64,000 nt of DNA from the NCBI RefSeq assembly GCF_001457025.1, contig NZ_KQ758602.1:310001-374000 (forward strand), written 5' to 3'. This document shows, in pieces, positions 1-8,398 of the stretch. The translations under genes and the position numbers were made by a program. Positions within the stretch are counted from its first letter, which is position 1. Every line of letters begins with the position of its first letter. Source of the stretch: Pseudarthrobacter enclensis. Lineage in GTDB: Bacteria; Actinomycetota; Actinomycetes; Actinomycetales; Micrococcaceae. The notes under the pieces were generated by a model. That model had not been told where the DNA came from and did no database searches. It saw only the letters and a program-made list of their open reading frames with translations.

Positions 1-143
1 TTCATGCCGTTCTTCGCGGCGAGGTCCTGGTAGACGGCGATGTCGCGGCGTCCGTCCACGACAATGGCTTCACCCTTGGCCTGGCAGCCGATCAGGTAGC
101 TGGCCTGGGCGAGGTCTTCGTCGTAGATGCGCTCGATAAGCAT
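1..143 (-). CDS. MBL-fold metallo-hydrolase, N-terminus only (probable persulfide dioxygenase-like)
   Basis: The reading frame starts at an ATG (complement of 141-143) behind AAGGAG eight bases upstream, and leaves the window at base 1 after about 47 codons. The visible start, [19 protein letters not shown], followed by a [11 protein letters not shown] segment, is the usual first beta-strand of the MBL-fold hydrolases related to persulfide dioxygenase, which oxidise glutathione- or thiol-bound persulfide to sulfite. The metal-binding HxHxDH motif lies outside the window, so enzyme type is inferred from the N-terminus and the company: rhodaneses, a TauE exporter and a CstR-type repressor. Its own palindromic operator sits about 50 bases upstream. 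Confidence 0.75.
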   Translation of the reverse strand, partial: MLIERIYDEDLAQASYLIGCQAKGEAIVVDGRRDIAVYQDLAAKNGM

Positions 144-194
144 GTGGTGCACTCCTTCGTGGAGTAGGTGGTGGGGTGTTCTGCAATCAGTTTA

Positions 195-212
195 GATACC
201 CCCGGGGGTATC
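195..212. promoter_or_regulatory. CstR/CsoR-type operator before the MBL-fold gene
   Basis: GATACCCCCGGGGGTATC is a perfect 18-base palindrome in the gap between the thioredoxin gene and the MBL-fold gene. It has the A/T-flanked C-run/G-run layout of operators bound by CsoR/CstR-family tetramers and resembles the sites at 2810-2870 next to the repressor gene. The position, about 50 bases before the MBL start codon, suits repression of a separate promoter for that gene. Confidence 0.75.
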
Positions 213-262
213 TTGCAAGTGCGCTGCGGCCGGGAATTTCCGGCGCGGAAGGCGCCCGCCTC

Positions 263-626
263 TCAGGCGTGCTTGGGGCCAAACTCCGCGCGGAGCTGGT
301 CCATGTCCAGGTTCTTGACCGCCTGGATGACTTCCTCGAGGCCGGTGGCGTTGAGGGCCCCGGGCTGGGAAAAGACGAGGGTCTTGTCCTTGAAGGCCAT
401 GACCCGTGGGGATGGAGGTGATGTTCGCTGCGGCGGCCAGGCCCTGCTCGGCCTCGGTGTCCACCTTGGCGAAGGTGATGTCCGGGTGGCGTTCCGCAGC
501 GGCGCCGTAGGTGGGGGCGAACATGCGGCAGGGGCCGCACCAGGCTGCCCAGAAGTCAACGAACACGATGTCGCTGCCCTCCAAGGTCCGGGCAAAGGTC
601 TGTTCGGTGATGTCGATGGTGGCCAT
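263..626 (-). pseudogene. Thioredoxin, disrupted by a one-base frameshift
   Basis: Translation from the ATG at 626 gives a thioredoxin fold with the redox motif WCGPC (Cys30, Cys33) and the cis-proline region ITSIPT near residue 74. There the frame breaks. The expected continuation, VMAFKDKTLVFSQPGAL and a C-terminal helix ending EFGPKHA, is in the next frame and stops at 263. Removing one C from the CCC at 403-405 restores a normal protein of about 120 residues. Uncorrected, the product runs into out-of-frame sequence after the core motif. Its place among rhodaneses suggests it reduces persulfides or recycles sulfur carriers. It may be a true pseudogene or a base-calling error; the intact downstream half favours a recent change or an error. 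Confidence 0.8.
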
Positions 627-696
627 GGCCTGGGGTGTCCTTTCGGGGGTGGTCTGTCGCTTACGGTGGGCTTGCCGGTGCCGCCAGGGGCGGGGC

Positions 697-993
697 TTAG
701 GTGGTGGGGAGTCCTGCGCGGGTCCAGGCGGTCATGCCGCCGGCCATGGTGTCCGCTTTGTAGCCGGCGCCGTTGAGGGCATCGGCGACGGCGGCGCTGC
801 GGTTTCCGCTGCGGCAAACGGCGATCACGGGCACGGCCGGGTCGAGCTCGCCCAGGCGGGCCTGCAACTGGCCCACGGGAATGTGCAGGGCGCCGGGGAT
901 CATGCCCTCCGCGACTTCAAAGTCCTCGCGGACGTCGAGGATCCGTGCGGCGGAGCGGCGACGGTCGGCTTCGGTGATGGCGATGTCAGCCAT
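697..993 (-). CDS. Single-domain rhodanese
   Basis: This 98-residue protein is one rhodanese domain. It has the ILDVRE segment near residue 18 and the active-site loop CRSGNRS with the sulfur-accepting cysteine at residue 60, followed by the typical GGMTAW end. Rhodaneses move sulfane sulfur between persulfides and acceptors such as thiols, cyanide or sulfite. The protein has no signal peptide and should be cytosolic. It is the fourth gene of a run read leftward from 2782 (rhodanese-DUF2892, TauE, rhodanese, this gene, thioredoxin), so it is probably co-transcribed and controlled from the operators at 2810-2870. Confidence 0.9.
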   Translation of the reverse strand: MADIAITEADRRRSAARILDVREDFEVAEGMIPGALHIPVGQLQARLGELDPAVPVIAVCRSGNRSAAVADALNGAGYKADTMAGGMTAWTRAGLPTT

Positions 994-1044
994 GGTGGTT
1001 CTCCTATGAAGCAGTAGCGGTTGGGATGCGCGGGGTGCCGGGCG

Positions 1045-1386
1045 CTATCGGACGGGTTCGCCGGCCTGGCGCCAGGCGGCCATGCCGCCGCGCACCGAGT
1101 AGGCGTCGTAGCCTTGCGTGGCAAGGAGTCGGGCGGCGGAGGCGGAGCGTACGCCGGAGGCGCAGACAGCAATCACGGGCCGGTTCCTGTTGAATCCGGT
1201 GGCGCTGCCCTGGAGACGGTCCAGCGGAACGTGCCTGGCCTGCGGCGCCCGCCCGGTCCGCCATTCCTGTGCGGACCTGACGTCGATCAGGGTGGCGCCG
1301 GAACCCAGGAGCTCCTTGGCTTCAGCCACGGAAATGGTCTTGTAGGGCTTGCTGAAGGCCTTCTTGAGAGAGTCGAGGAGTCCCAT
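1045..1386 (-). CDS. Rhodanese with N-terminal amphipathic helix
   Basis: The gene encodes 113 residues: a short N-terminal helix (GLLDSLKKAF) and a rhodanese domain with the LIDVRS motif near residue 33 and the active loop CASGVRS with Cys75. The C-terminus GGMAAWRQAGEPVR is typical. The ATG at 1386 was chosen because the domain starts just after it; the open frame further upstream only shadows the TauE gene. It is the second of three rhodanese proteins in the locus; the loop sequences differ (CRSGNRS, CASGVRS, CQSGVRA), which may mean different sulfur acceptors. Confidence 0.9.
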   Translation of the reverse strand: MGLLDSLKKAFSKPYKTISVAEAKELLGSGATLIDVRSAQEWRTGRAPQARHVPLDRLQGSATGFNRNRPVIAVCASGVRSASAARLLATQGYDAYSVRGGMAAWRQAGEPVR

Positions 1387-1412
1387 GGTGGTGTCCTTTC
1401 TGTGGTGCTGGC

Positions 1413-2171
1413 TCAGGCGGTAACCGTGCCGGCGGTGACCCATGCTGCGACGGCGAAGATGACTACCGCGAATGAAATGCGGATGTGTTTGTCGCGCAGG
1501 CGCCGCGCAAACTGTGCGGCAACCACTGATCCCACGATCGCCGGGATGGCGAACGCCAGGGTGGTGGCCCAGTCGAGGGTGTAGCCGGCGGCGTGGGCGC
1601 TGAACCCGGCAGCCGAGTTGACCACAATGATGGCCAGGGACGTTCCCACCGCCTGCTTCATGCGCAGGCCCAGGAAGATGGTCAGCGCCGGGGTTATCAG
1701 GAAGCCCCCGCCCACGCCCAGCAGCCCGGTAAGGAACCCGACCAGCAGGCCCACTCCGACCGCCTTTGGGGCGCAGGACCGGAAGGCCCGGTCCGGCCCG
1801 GCGCTGCAGGAGCCTTCGCTTTCGCGGGGCTTGCTCAACATCCGGATACCCGCGGCCACCATGATCACGGCGAAGGCCAGCATGAGGATATTCGGGTCCA
1901 GCAGCTTGCCCACGGCTGCGCCGGCTAGGGCTGCCGGGATGCCGGCACCCCCCACCAGCGCGATCACGTGCCAGTTCAGCCCTTCCCTCAGGCGGGGGAG
2001 CAGGGCTGCCAGCGAGGAGATTCCCACCACCAACAGGGAAGTGGGAATTGCCTGGGCCGGGCTCATGCCCACGCCGTACACCAGGGCCGGAACGGCAATG
2101 ATGGACCCGCCACCCCCAACCACGCCCAGTACGACGCCGACGACGAGCCCCAGACCCAGGGCCGGGATCAT
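1413..2171 (-). CDS. TauE/SafE family sulfite/sulfur-anion exporter
   Basis: A 252-residue integral membrane protein with about eight hydrophobic segments and the two internal repeats of the TauE/SafE family. The glycine-rich motif GVVGGGGSIIAVPAL near residue 20 recurs as GLLGVGGGFLITPAL in the second half. The ATG at 2171 overlaps the stop of the upstream rhodanese gene by four bases (ATGA), which shows translational coupling. Family members export sulfite, thiosulfate or sulfoacetate. Next to persulfide-oxidising and rhodanese genes, the likely role is removing the sulfite or thiosulfate made from sulfide. The exact anion cannot be read from the sequence. Confidence 0.88.
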   Translation of the reverse strand: MIPALGLGLVVGVVLGVVGGGGSIIAVPALVYGVGMSPAQAIPTSLLVVGISSLAALLPRLREGLNWHVIALVGGAGIPAALAGAAVGKLLDPNILMLAFAVIMVAAGIRMLSKPRESEGSCSAGPDRAFRSCAPKAVGVGLLVGFLTGLLGVGGGFLITPALTIFLGLRMKQAVGTSLAIIVVNSAAGFSAHAAGYTLDWATTLAFAIPAIVGSVVAAQFARRLRDKHIRISFAVVIFAVAAWVTAGTVTA

Positions 2172-2782
2172 GCCGCCGCGCCCTCGTCGGCCGACTGCAC
2201 GGGCAGGGCAAGGATGGCGCTTTCGCGGGTGGGCTCCTTGGCTGCCTTGTTCCACGGCATGGCCGAGATGGCCTTGCCCATGGCGCAGGTGTTGGTGGCG
2301 GCGGAGAAGGTCAGGCCGGCGCCGATCACCCCGGCAAGCGCACGCATCCTGGGGGAAACGAATTTGCCGCCAGCCAGGCCCAGGGCCACCAGCGAACCGG
2401 CCACCAGGCGCACCTGGCGTTCGAGGTCCCAGCGGTCCTTGCCCTTGACCACGTCACCGCCGGCAGCGGCGTACCGGGGCGCCCCGCCCGTCAGGACATA
2501 GGCGGTCTCAATCCCCGCCTTGGCCAGCCGCTGGCGCGCCTGCTCTGCACGGACGCCGGACTGGCAGACCAGGACCACGCGGGATCCCAGGCGGGCAGCG
2601 AGCTCATCGGTGTGCTCGGCCAGCAGGGGCAGCGGCACGTTGTAGGACCCGCGGATGTGCAGGGACTCAAATTCGGCAGCGGAGCGGACGTCGATGACTA
2701 CGAGGTCCTGGTGCTCCTTAATCCAGGACTGAAGGGCCTCGGGGGCTAGTGCGGTCACGGCTGCGGCAGAAGGGGAAGTCAC
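2168..2782 (-). CDS. Rhodanese-DUF2892 fusion protein
   Basis: The N-terminal 110 residues form a rhodanese domain (VVIDVRS near residue 30, active loop CQSGVRA with Cys73). A DUF2892 segment of two short hydrophobic helices follows (RQVRLVAGSLVALGL and an ALAGVIGAGLTFSAATNTCAMG stretch) and probably anchors it to the membrane. The GTG at 2782 was chosen because GAGAGG lies six bases before it; an ATG further upstream would put the operators inside the gene. It is the first gene of the leftward operon and divergent from the cstR-type repressor. Coupling rhodanese to a membrane anchor beside the TauE exporter suggests hand-over of sulfur at the membrane. Confidence 0.88.
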   Translation of the reverse strand: MTSPSAAAVTALAPEALQSWIKEHQDLVVIDVRSAAEFESLHIRGSYNVPLPLLAEHTDELAARLGSRVVLVCQSGVRAEQARQRLAKAGIETAYVLTGGAPRYAAAGGDVVKGKDRWDLERQVRLVAGSLVALGLAGGKFVSPRMRALAGVIGAGLTFSAATNTCAMGKAISAMPWNKAAKEPTRESAILALPVQSADEGAAA

Positions 2783-2809
2783 GAAGGGCCTCTCGGGAGG
2801 TGTTGGGCG

Positions 2810-3162
<353 letters not shown>

Positions 3163-3206
3163 GCCGGCGGCCCCGGCGCCCATCAAGACAACCCCAAGGA
3201 GCACCA

Positions 3207-3623
3207 ATGACGTATACCCTTGCCACTTCGCTGCCCCTCCCCTGGGCCGAAGCCGTGGAACGCACGCGCGAAGCCCTTGCAGCCCAGGGGTTCGGCATCC
3301 TGACCGAGATCGATGTGCGCGCAACATTCGGGAAGAAGCTTGGCGCAGAAGCTGCGGACGCCGTCGGGGACTATGTCATCCTCGGCGCGTGCAATCCGGC
3401 ACTGGCCAGCCGCGCGCTGGCGGCGGAGCCGGAAATGGGCGCCCTGTTGCCCTGCAATGTGGTGGTACACCGGAATGATTCGGCGGATTCAACCACCGTG
3501 GAGGCCATTGATCCGCAGACCATGGTGCAGCTCAGCCAGTCGGCCGCGGTCAAGGAAGTGGCGGACGACGCCGGCGCGCGGCTGAGGCGCGTCATCGCGG
3601 ACCTGGAGCACGCGGCGGAGTAA
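3207..3623 (+). CDS. DUF302 domain protein
   Basis: A 138-residue soluble protein starting at an ATG preceded by AAGGA. It matches the DUF302 pattern: an N-terminal TYTLATSLPLPWAEAVERTREAL strand-helix unit followed by GFGILTEIDVRATFGKKLG, then GACNPALASRAL and a LLPCNVVV strand. DUF302 proteins are dimeric alpha/beta folds often found beside sulfur-oxidation and rhodanese genes; their biochemical role is not settled. The GACNP cysteine and the LLPC cysteine are conserved-looking candidates for sulfur chemistry. It lies 44 bases after the CstR-type repressor, same strand, and probably shares its transcript. Confidence 0.88.
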   Translation: MTYTLATSLPLPWAEAVERTREALAAQGFGILTEIDVRATFGKKLGAEAADAVGDYVILGACNPALASRALAAEPEMGALLPCNVVVHRNDSADSTTVEAIDPQTMVQLSQSAAVKEVADDAGARLRRVIADLEHAAE

Positions 3624-3661
3624 CGCCCGCACAGGAACGGGTCGGAACCCCGGGCGGAGGA

Positions 3662-4111
3662 TCAGGCCTGTGCCGGCGCTGCCAGGGGCGATGCTGCCGC
3701 CATCGGTGCGGCCGCCAGTGCCGGCGCTGCCGCCAGCGGGGATGCAGCAGCCAGTGGCGACACGGCAGCAGGGGCAGTCAGCGCCGGGCGGGCGAGGTAG
3801 GTTTCGAGTTCGGCCGTCGTCAGGCCGGCCGCCCTGGCCAGCACGGAGGCGCTGACGCTGGACGCCGAGGCGCCCCGAAGCGCGGCGCAGAGGTCTTCCT
3901 CGGCTGCATCCACTTCCCACTGAAGCTGCTCCAGCTTGGCGGAGGCCACGCTGATGGCCGTCATCCAGTCGTCAGCAGCAAAAGCCAGCTCCGCATGACC
4001 GTTGTCGATGTCACCGGAAGCATCGTGGCCGTGTGCCAGCGGCAGGGCCACAACGTCCGCGAGAGCCTGCTCGTCCTGTCCCTGGGGTTCTGCTACGGCT
4101 GTCACTGTCAT
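3662..4111 (-). CDS. Hypothetical protein with Ala/Pro-rich repetitive tail
   Basis: I do not recognise a family for this 149-residue protein. Residues 1-45 are acidic and His-containing. Residues 45-100 look helical (a DWMTAISVASAKLEQLQWEV segment, then a GLTTAELETYLARPAL unit that resembles a small HTH-like module). The last 40 residues are a low-complexity chain of Ala-Pro-Leu units (SPLAAAS, APALAAA, APMAAAS). No signal peptide or membrane segment is visible. It converges on the DUF302 gene and sits downstream of the MarR gene on the same strand, with a 77-base gap. Confidence 0.6.
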   Translation of the reverse strand: MTVTAVAEPQGQDEQALADVVALPLAHGHDASGDIDNGHAELAFAADDWMTAISVASAKLEQLQWEVDAAEEDLCAALRGASASSVSASVLARAAGLTTAELETYLARPALTAPAAVSPLAAASPLAAAPALAAAPMAAASPLAAPAQA

Positions 4112-4188
4112 CCTCGATCATTCGTTGGCCAAATTGCTAGTTCGCCTAGTATTTAGTACCCCAAGGCAATTGTCCAGCCGGAGCAAAA

Positions 4189-4686
4189 CTAGCTTCTGGC
4201 AACCTCATCCATGGCCTGGCGCATGCGCAGGAGGAACCCAAGGACCGCCCCCAGTTCCTCACTGTCCAGGGAAGCGATGACGTCGGCAACGGGCCGCCGC
4301 GCATCGTCAAGGGCGCGCAGCTCTTCGGCCTCGCTGTGGGAAGTGCTCCGCAGGATGGAGGCGCGCCGATCGGAGGGGTGGGGCTCGCGCACGACGACGC
4401 CGCTGAGCACCAGGCGGTCAATGAGCGCAGTAATGGAAGCCGAGCTGAGGCCCAGGAGCGCCGAGAGTTCGGTGGGACGCATGCCATCGCCGCGCAGCGT
4501 TGCCTCCCGGATGTAACGGAGGGCAAGGGCGTCCGAGGCGCCCCGGTCCAGGATGCTCCGGGTGCGGCGGAGCATGGCGGTTTCCGCGGCGCGGAACTCG
4601 CTTAGGGCGTCGAGGACGTCCGTGACGGTGATGCTCCCGGCCCGCTCGCGCGTGTCCACATTTCCTGATCCACCAAAAGGAACCAT
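4189..4686 (-). CDS. MarR-family transcriptional regulator
   Basis: A 165-residue winged-helix protein. The recognition region MRPTELSALLGLSSASITALIDRLVLSGVVVREPHPSDRR carries the MarR signature of helix-turn-helix followed by a wing ending in D-R-R. The ATG at 4686 was preferred over an upstream one because AAGGAAAGG lies directly before it. MarR dimers usually repress neighbouring efflux or catabolic genes and respond to small aromatic or oxidative signals. The inverted repeat at 4715-4727, just upstream, is a candidate site for self-repression. The ligand cannot be guessed. Confidence 0.88.
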   Translation of the reverse strand: MVPFGGSGNVDTRERAGSITVTDVLDALSEFRAAETAMLRRTRSILDRGASDALALRYIREATLRGDGMRPTELSALLGLSSASITALIDRLVLSGVVVREPHPSDRRASILRSTSHSEAEELRALDDARRPVADVIASLDSEELGAVLGFLLRMRQAMDEVARS

Positions 4687-4714
4687 CGCCCTTTCCTTCG
4701 ATAGCCTAGCTACA

Positions 4715-4727
4715 TGCTTTTCAAGCA
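4715..4727. promoter_or_regulatory. Candidate MarR operator
   Basis: TGCTTTTCAAGCA is a 5+3+5 inverted repeat 29 bases upstream of the MarR start in an A/T-rich stretch that stands out from the GC-rich surroundings. Its place over the presumed promoter suggests autoregulation. The site is short, so this is a moderate inference. Confidence 0.45.
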
Positions 4728-4780
4728 AAAAATACTAAAGCATTAATCCTGAGCTGTCGAAGCGGGAGGTTACTGCTGCT

Positions 4781-5725
4781 TTAGCCGGCCACCAGTCCGT
4801 TCATTTCCGTCCGGGTTGGCGGGTTCGCGCCGGGGCGGGAGACGGTTACGGCCGCGGCCCGGGCGGCATGGGCCAGGAGTTCGGCGAGCGCCTCTGCAGG
4901 CATATCCCGCAGGTCCTTCCGGTTCTGTGCACCGTCGAGTCCACGGTCCACCAGCCCGGAGAGCAGCGCCGCCATGAAGGAGTCGCCGGCCCCCACCGTG
5001 TCCGCCACCTCAACGCGCGGCGCCGGAACCTCGGCCTCACCTGCAGCGGTGACCCCCCACGGACCCTCGCCGCCCCGGGTCACCACCACCATGGCCGGAC
5101 CTTCCGAGCCGCCCAAAGCCAGCCACGCACGGGCCGAGTCCAGCACATCCTGCCCGGGGTACAGCCAGGCGAGGTCCTCGTCGGAGGCCTTGACCACGTC
5201 GGACAGGGAGACAAACTTCTCCGCATGCCGGCGCGCCAGGTCCACGTCCTTGATGATGCTCGGCCGGCAGTTGGGGTCGTAGCTGATGGTGGCGTGCGGG
5301 TGGGCGTATTCGACGGCGGCCAGCACCTCAGTGGCTCCGGGAGCCAGCATCGCGGCGATGGATCCGGTGTGCAGCAGCGTGGTCCCCTGCAGCATGAAGC
5401 CGAGCCGGTCGGCGATGCCGGGAAGCTGCCAGGCGAGGTCGAACGTGTAGGTTGCGGCGCCGTCGTCGTCAATCAGTGCGGTGGCCACGCTGGTGGGAAG
5501 GTCGTCCGGGCCCAGCGGAAGCATGACGGAGCTGGCGCGGAGGTGCGCGGCCACCGAGTCGCCGTAGGCGTCGCGCCCGTAGCGGCCAATAAACTGCACC
5601 GGGTGGTCCAGGCGGGCCAGGCCCACCGCAACGTTGAGCGGGCTGCCGCCCACATGGGCCTCGATCCCCGAGGCGCGCTGGACAACGTCAACTAGGCCTT
5701 CGCCAATCACTGTGAGCATGCTCAT
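4781..5725 (-). CDS. PfkB-family carbohydrate kinase
   Basis: A 314-residue ribokinase-fold sugar kinase. It opens with MLTVIGEGLVDVV, has the early substrate-binding motif GGSPLNVAVGLARL near residue 30 and the C-terminal PfkB signature DTVGAGDSFMAALLSGL with the catalytic aspartate. The first signature resembles fructokinases more than ribokinase or adenosine kinase, so ATP-dependent phosphorylation of fructose or a related ketose is likely. The start at 5725 (MSM) is preferred to an ATG 78 bases upstream, which would add unconserved residues. It stands alone, downstream of an esterase gene on the same strand with a 37-base gap. Confidence 0.88.
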   Translation of the reverse strand: MSMLTVIGEGLVDVVQRASGIEAHVGGSPLNVAVGLARLDHPVQFIGRYGRDAYGDSVAAHLRASSVMLPLGPDDLPTSVATALIDDDGAATYTFDLAWQLPGIADRLGFMLQGTTLLHTGSIAAMLAPGATEVLAAVEYAHPHATISYDPNCRPSIIKDVDLARRHAEKFVSLSDVVKASDEDLAWLYPGQDVLDSARAWLALGGSEGPAMVVVTRGGEGPWGVTAAGEAEVPAPRVEVADTVGAGDSFMAALLSGLVDRGLDGAQNRKDLRDMPAEALAELLAHAARAAAVTVSRPGANPPTRTEMNGLVAG

Positions 5726-5762
5726 ACTCTGCCAGAGAAGCGGCCCTGCCAGCATTTTCGTG

Positions 5763-6521
5763 TCACCGCAGCAGTCCGCGCACCAGCTCCCTGCACGTGG
5801 CATAGGCGGGGTGGGTGGTGTCGATCAGGGAAAAGTGGTCGCCGGGCACGGTGACGAGGCGGGCGGGAACACTCCCGGCAAGGCTGGCCTGGACGTAGCG
5901 CGTGGACATGGAGGATGGCACGTCCTGGTCGGCCTCGGCGTGGACGGCGTACACCGAAACCTCCAGCGGGAGGGCCGCCATGGGGTCCGCGTCCCGGTGC
6001 CGGCCGGGGAATTCCGACGACGGTCCGCCCAGCAGGTTGGCCACCGCACCGTCGCTGAGGTGCAGCCGTTCGGCCTCGGCCAGGTCCAGGACGCCGGACT
6101 GGCTCACCACACCGGTGAGCCGGACGCCGGCAGGCCGGTCCCGCCCGGCGGCCCAGACCGCCAGATGTCCACCGGCGGAATGGCCCAGGGCCACCACCGT
6201 CCGCAGGTCCAGCGGGTAGCTGTCCGCGAGCACGGCAAGGTGGTCGATGCCGGCCAGGACGTCGTCGAACGTGGCTGGCCAGCCGCCGCCGTTGCCCGCG
6301 CGCCGGTACTCCAGGTTCCAGGCAGCCATGCCGTGCTCCGCGAGGTCCCGGGCGAGCGGTTCGCCCAGCTCCGCACCATAGGTGGAGCGCCAGTAGCCGC
6401 CGTGGATGACCACCACCACGCCCTGGTGCCGCGTTCCCGGGACCAGGTCCGGGAGGAACAGTTCGCCCCACTGGCTGGGATCCGGGCCGTAGTGGTGGCG
6501 GTGGACGGCGTGCTGGCTCAT
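5763..6521 (-). CDS. Alpha/beta hydrolase, kynurenine-formamidase-like
   Basis: A 252-residue alpha/beta hydrolase. It has the oxyanion-hole motif HGGYWR near residue 40 and the nucleophile elbow GHSAGGH near residue 113. The acid and histidine are probably in AEADQDVP and the GDHFSLID loop near the C-terminus. The HGGYW plus GHSAGGH combination is typical of the BD-FAE/kynurenine formamidase branch, which cleaves N-formylkynurenine or small esters. No other kynurenine-pathway gene is nearby, so the substrate remains open. The protein has no signal sequence and should be cytosolic. Confidence 0.85.
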   Translation of the reverse strand: MSQHAVHRHHYGPDPSQWGELFLPDLVPGTRHQGVVVVIHGGYWRSTYGAELGEPLARDLAEHGMAAWNLEYRRAGNGGGWPATFDDVLAGIDHLAVLADSYPLDLRTVVALGHSAGGHLAVWAAGRDRPAGVRLTGVVSQSGVLDLAEAERLHLSDGAVANLLGGPSSEFPGRHRDADPMAALPLEVSVYAVHAEADQDVPSSMSTRYVQASLAGSVPARLVTVPGDHFSLIDTTHPAYATCRELVRGLLR

Positions 6522-6598
6522 GGGCCGAGACTACCGGGGCGCGTGACCGGGCACATCCGTCCTGTTTAGCCGCGGGCATTTCTGGGCACGCCTCCGGT

Positions 6599-7255
6599 AT
6601 GCAGGAACCCGATATCACCACGCAGTCATCCACCGTTGAGGAATGGACGCAGGCACTGGCCGAATCGACCGGCTCACCCGGCGGCGGCGCCGGAACCGGC
6701 GTCATGCTGGCAGTGGCCGCCTCACTCGCATCCATGGTGGCCGGATACACCGACGCCGGAGATGGGCAGCAGGGCACGGTGGACAGCATCCAGGCGAGGG
6801 CGCGGTCGCTAAGGCAGGAGGCGCTGCGGCTTGCCGATGAGGATTCGGCGGCGTCCAAGGCCTTCGGCGCCGCCTTCCGGCTGGAGCCCGGCCTGGAGCG
6901 GGACGAGGCGGTCCGCGACGCCTCCGTGCAGGCAGCGAAGGCCTCCGCGGTGCTGGGAGACCACGCCATCGCAGCCTTCGATGACCTGGCCTGGCTGGCT
7001 ACGCACGGGAACAAGGCCTTGATCGCCGACGTCGTCGTCGCGTTTGGCGCCCTCCGCGCCGCCGTCGCCGGCGCCCGCACCAACGTCAGCTTCGACCTTG
7101 CCTCCCTGCGCTCCACCGGCGCGTCCCTGGAACAGATCCGGGACCAACAGCCGGACCTGTGGGCCGCCGTCGAGAAACTCACCGACGCCATGGACAGGAT
7201 CGACCGGCTGACCGCAGCCATCGACCACCGGGCCGCACCCACCGACGCAACGTAA
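6599..7255 (+). CDS. Cyclodeaminase/cyclohydrolase (FTCD C-domain-like) protein
   Basis: A 218-residue, mostly helical protein. The N-terminal motif STGSPGGGAGTGVMLAVAAS followed by LASMVAGYT is the folate-binding glycine loop of formiminotetrahydrofolate cyclodeaminase. The family converts 5-formimino- or 5,10-methenyl-tetrahydrofolate; stand-alone actinobacterial members are usually annotated only as cyclodeaminase/cyclohydrolase. The middle part (NKALIADVVVAFGALRAAVAGARTNV) matches the conserved helix pair that closes the active site. No histidine-degradation gene accompanies it. It starts with an ATG at 6599, divergent from the esterase gene, and is followed by a transporter gene after 105 bases. 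Confidence 0.82.
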   Translation: MQEPDITTQSSTVEEWTQALAESTGSPGGGAGTGVMLAVAASLASMVAGYTDAGDGQQGTVDSIQARARSLRQEALRLADEDSAASKAFGAAFRLEPGLERDEAVRDASVQAAKASAVLGDHAIAAFDDLAWLATHGNKALIADVVVAFGALRAAVAGARTNVSFDLASLRSTGASLEQIRDQQPDLWAAVEKLTDAMDRIDRLTAAIDHRAAPTDAT

Positions 7256-7360
7256 TCCGGCCGCCGGCGGACGGCATGGTTTACTTCAAGGTGCGCCAAC
7301 GCCGGCGTGGAACCGGCGGCGGAAGGCTGCCGCTGACAACGGAAACTTAAGGACAGCGGA

Positions 7361-8284
7361 GTGGACGGAGTCCTCAAGGGATTTTTTGTGGTGGGCGTGG
7401 TCATGCTGGTGGGCTACATCCTGGGCAGGACCAACGCCCTGGGGCCGCAGGGCACCAAGGTGCTCTCCAGCCTCACGTTCCTGGTGGGCCTGCCCAGCCT
7501 GATGTTCTCGATGATCGCCACCCGGCACATCACCGAGGTCCTGAGCGAAACCGGCTTGATCTCCGTGCTCACGGCCACCGCGATGATGGCGGTGTTCGCC
7601 CTGGTGGGGGCGCTGGCCAGGTGGGGCGTGCGCCGGACCACCATCGGCGCCCTGGCCACGGGAATCGTGAACTCCACCAACCTGGGCGTCCCGCTCTCCC
7701 AGTACGTCATGGGCAGCGCCACCTACGTCACGCCCATCATGCTGTTCCAGCTGGCCGTGGTCACCCCGATCGCGCTGACCATCCTTGACCTGACCAACCC
7801 TGAGGGGACCAAACCGTCCGTCCGCCGCATCCTGGCCACCCCGTTCCGCAACCCGGTCACGGTGGCGGCCATCCTGGGCATCGTTGTCAGCGGCGCCGGC
7901 ATCGAGATCCCGGAACTGGTGCTGGATCCGCTGAAACTGATCGCGCAGGTGACCGTGCCGCTGATGCTGATCATCTTCGGCATGTCCCTGCATGGGCTGT
8001 CCCCCCGGGCCAGCAGCAGCGAGAGTGCGCCTACGGCCCTGGCGGTGGTCCTCAAGTCCGCCATCCAGCCTGCCCTGGCCTGGGTCCTGGCCCGGTACGT
8101 CTTCCACTTGGACGACTTCAACACCTTCGTGGTGACAGCCTGCGCCATCCTGCCCACCGGCCAGAACGTGGTGCTCTACGCGGTCCGCTACCGGGTGGGG
8201 CAGAGCCTGGCGCAGACGACGGCGGTGATCACCTCGGCGCTGGCCGTCCCGCTGCTGCTCGGCGCGGCCTGGCTGCTGAACTGA
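7361..8284 (+). CDS. AEC-family (auxin efflux carrier) transporter
   Basis: A 307-residue membrane protein with about ten hydrophobic helices arranged as two five-helix halves, typical of the AEC family. The GTG start is followed at once by the first helix. NSTNLGVPLSQYVMG in helix 4 and a CAILPTGQNVVLYAVRY segment near residue 260 are the family's substrate-crossover motifs, each with the conserved asparagine and proline. Bacterial AEC members carry malate, malonate or other organic anions. The gene ends before a strong bidirectional terminator and converges on the ribokinase operon. Confidence 0.88.
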   Translation: MDGVLKGFFVVGVVMLVGYILGRTNALGPQGTKVLSSLTFLVGLPSLMFSMIATRHITEVLSETGLISVLTATAMMAVFALVGALARWGVRRTTIGALATGIVNSTNLGVPLSQYVMGSATYVTPIMLFQLAVVTPIALTILDLTNPEGTKPSVRRILATPFRNPVTVAAILGIVVSGAGIEIPELVLDPLKLIAQVTVPLMLIIFGMSLHGLSPRASSSESAPTALAVVLKSAIQPALAWVLARYVFHLDDFNTFVVTACAILPTGQNVVLYAVRYRVGQSLAQTTAVITSALAVPLLLGAAWLLN

Positions 8285-8325
8285 GATTACGGCGGGCGGA
8301 CGTAGGGCCGGCCCACAGCCGGGTT

Positions 8326-8382
8326 CCTAACCTTGTTCGCCGATCCTTGCCTTGAAGGTCAGGATCGGCGGACAAGGTTAGG
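8326..8382. terminator. Bidirectional terminator between AEC transporter and ribokinase genes
   Basis: A 22-base arm at 8326-8347 (starting CCTAACCTTGT) pairs with 8361-8382 (ending ACAAGGTTAGG) with only one G-U wobble, around a 13-base loop. It sits in the gap between two converging genes. There is no T-run, as is common in high-GC actinobacteria. Confidence 0.85.
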
Positions 8383-8398
8383 ATCGAGCGCCTGGCGG

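Noticed and set aside
5722..7404. A 560-codon - strand frame spanning the esterase and cyclodeaminase genes
   Set aside because: It overlaps two supported genes in other frames and contains no conserved motif.
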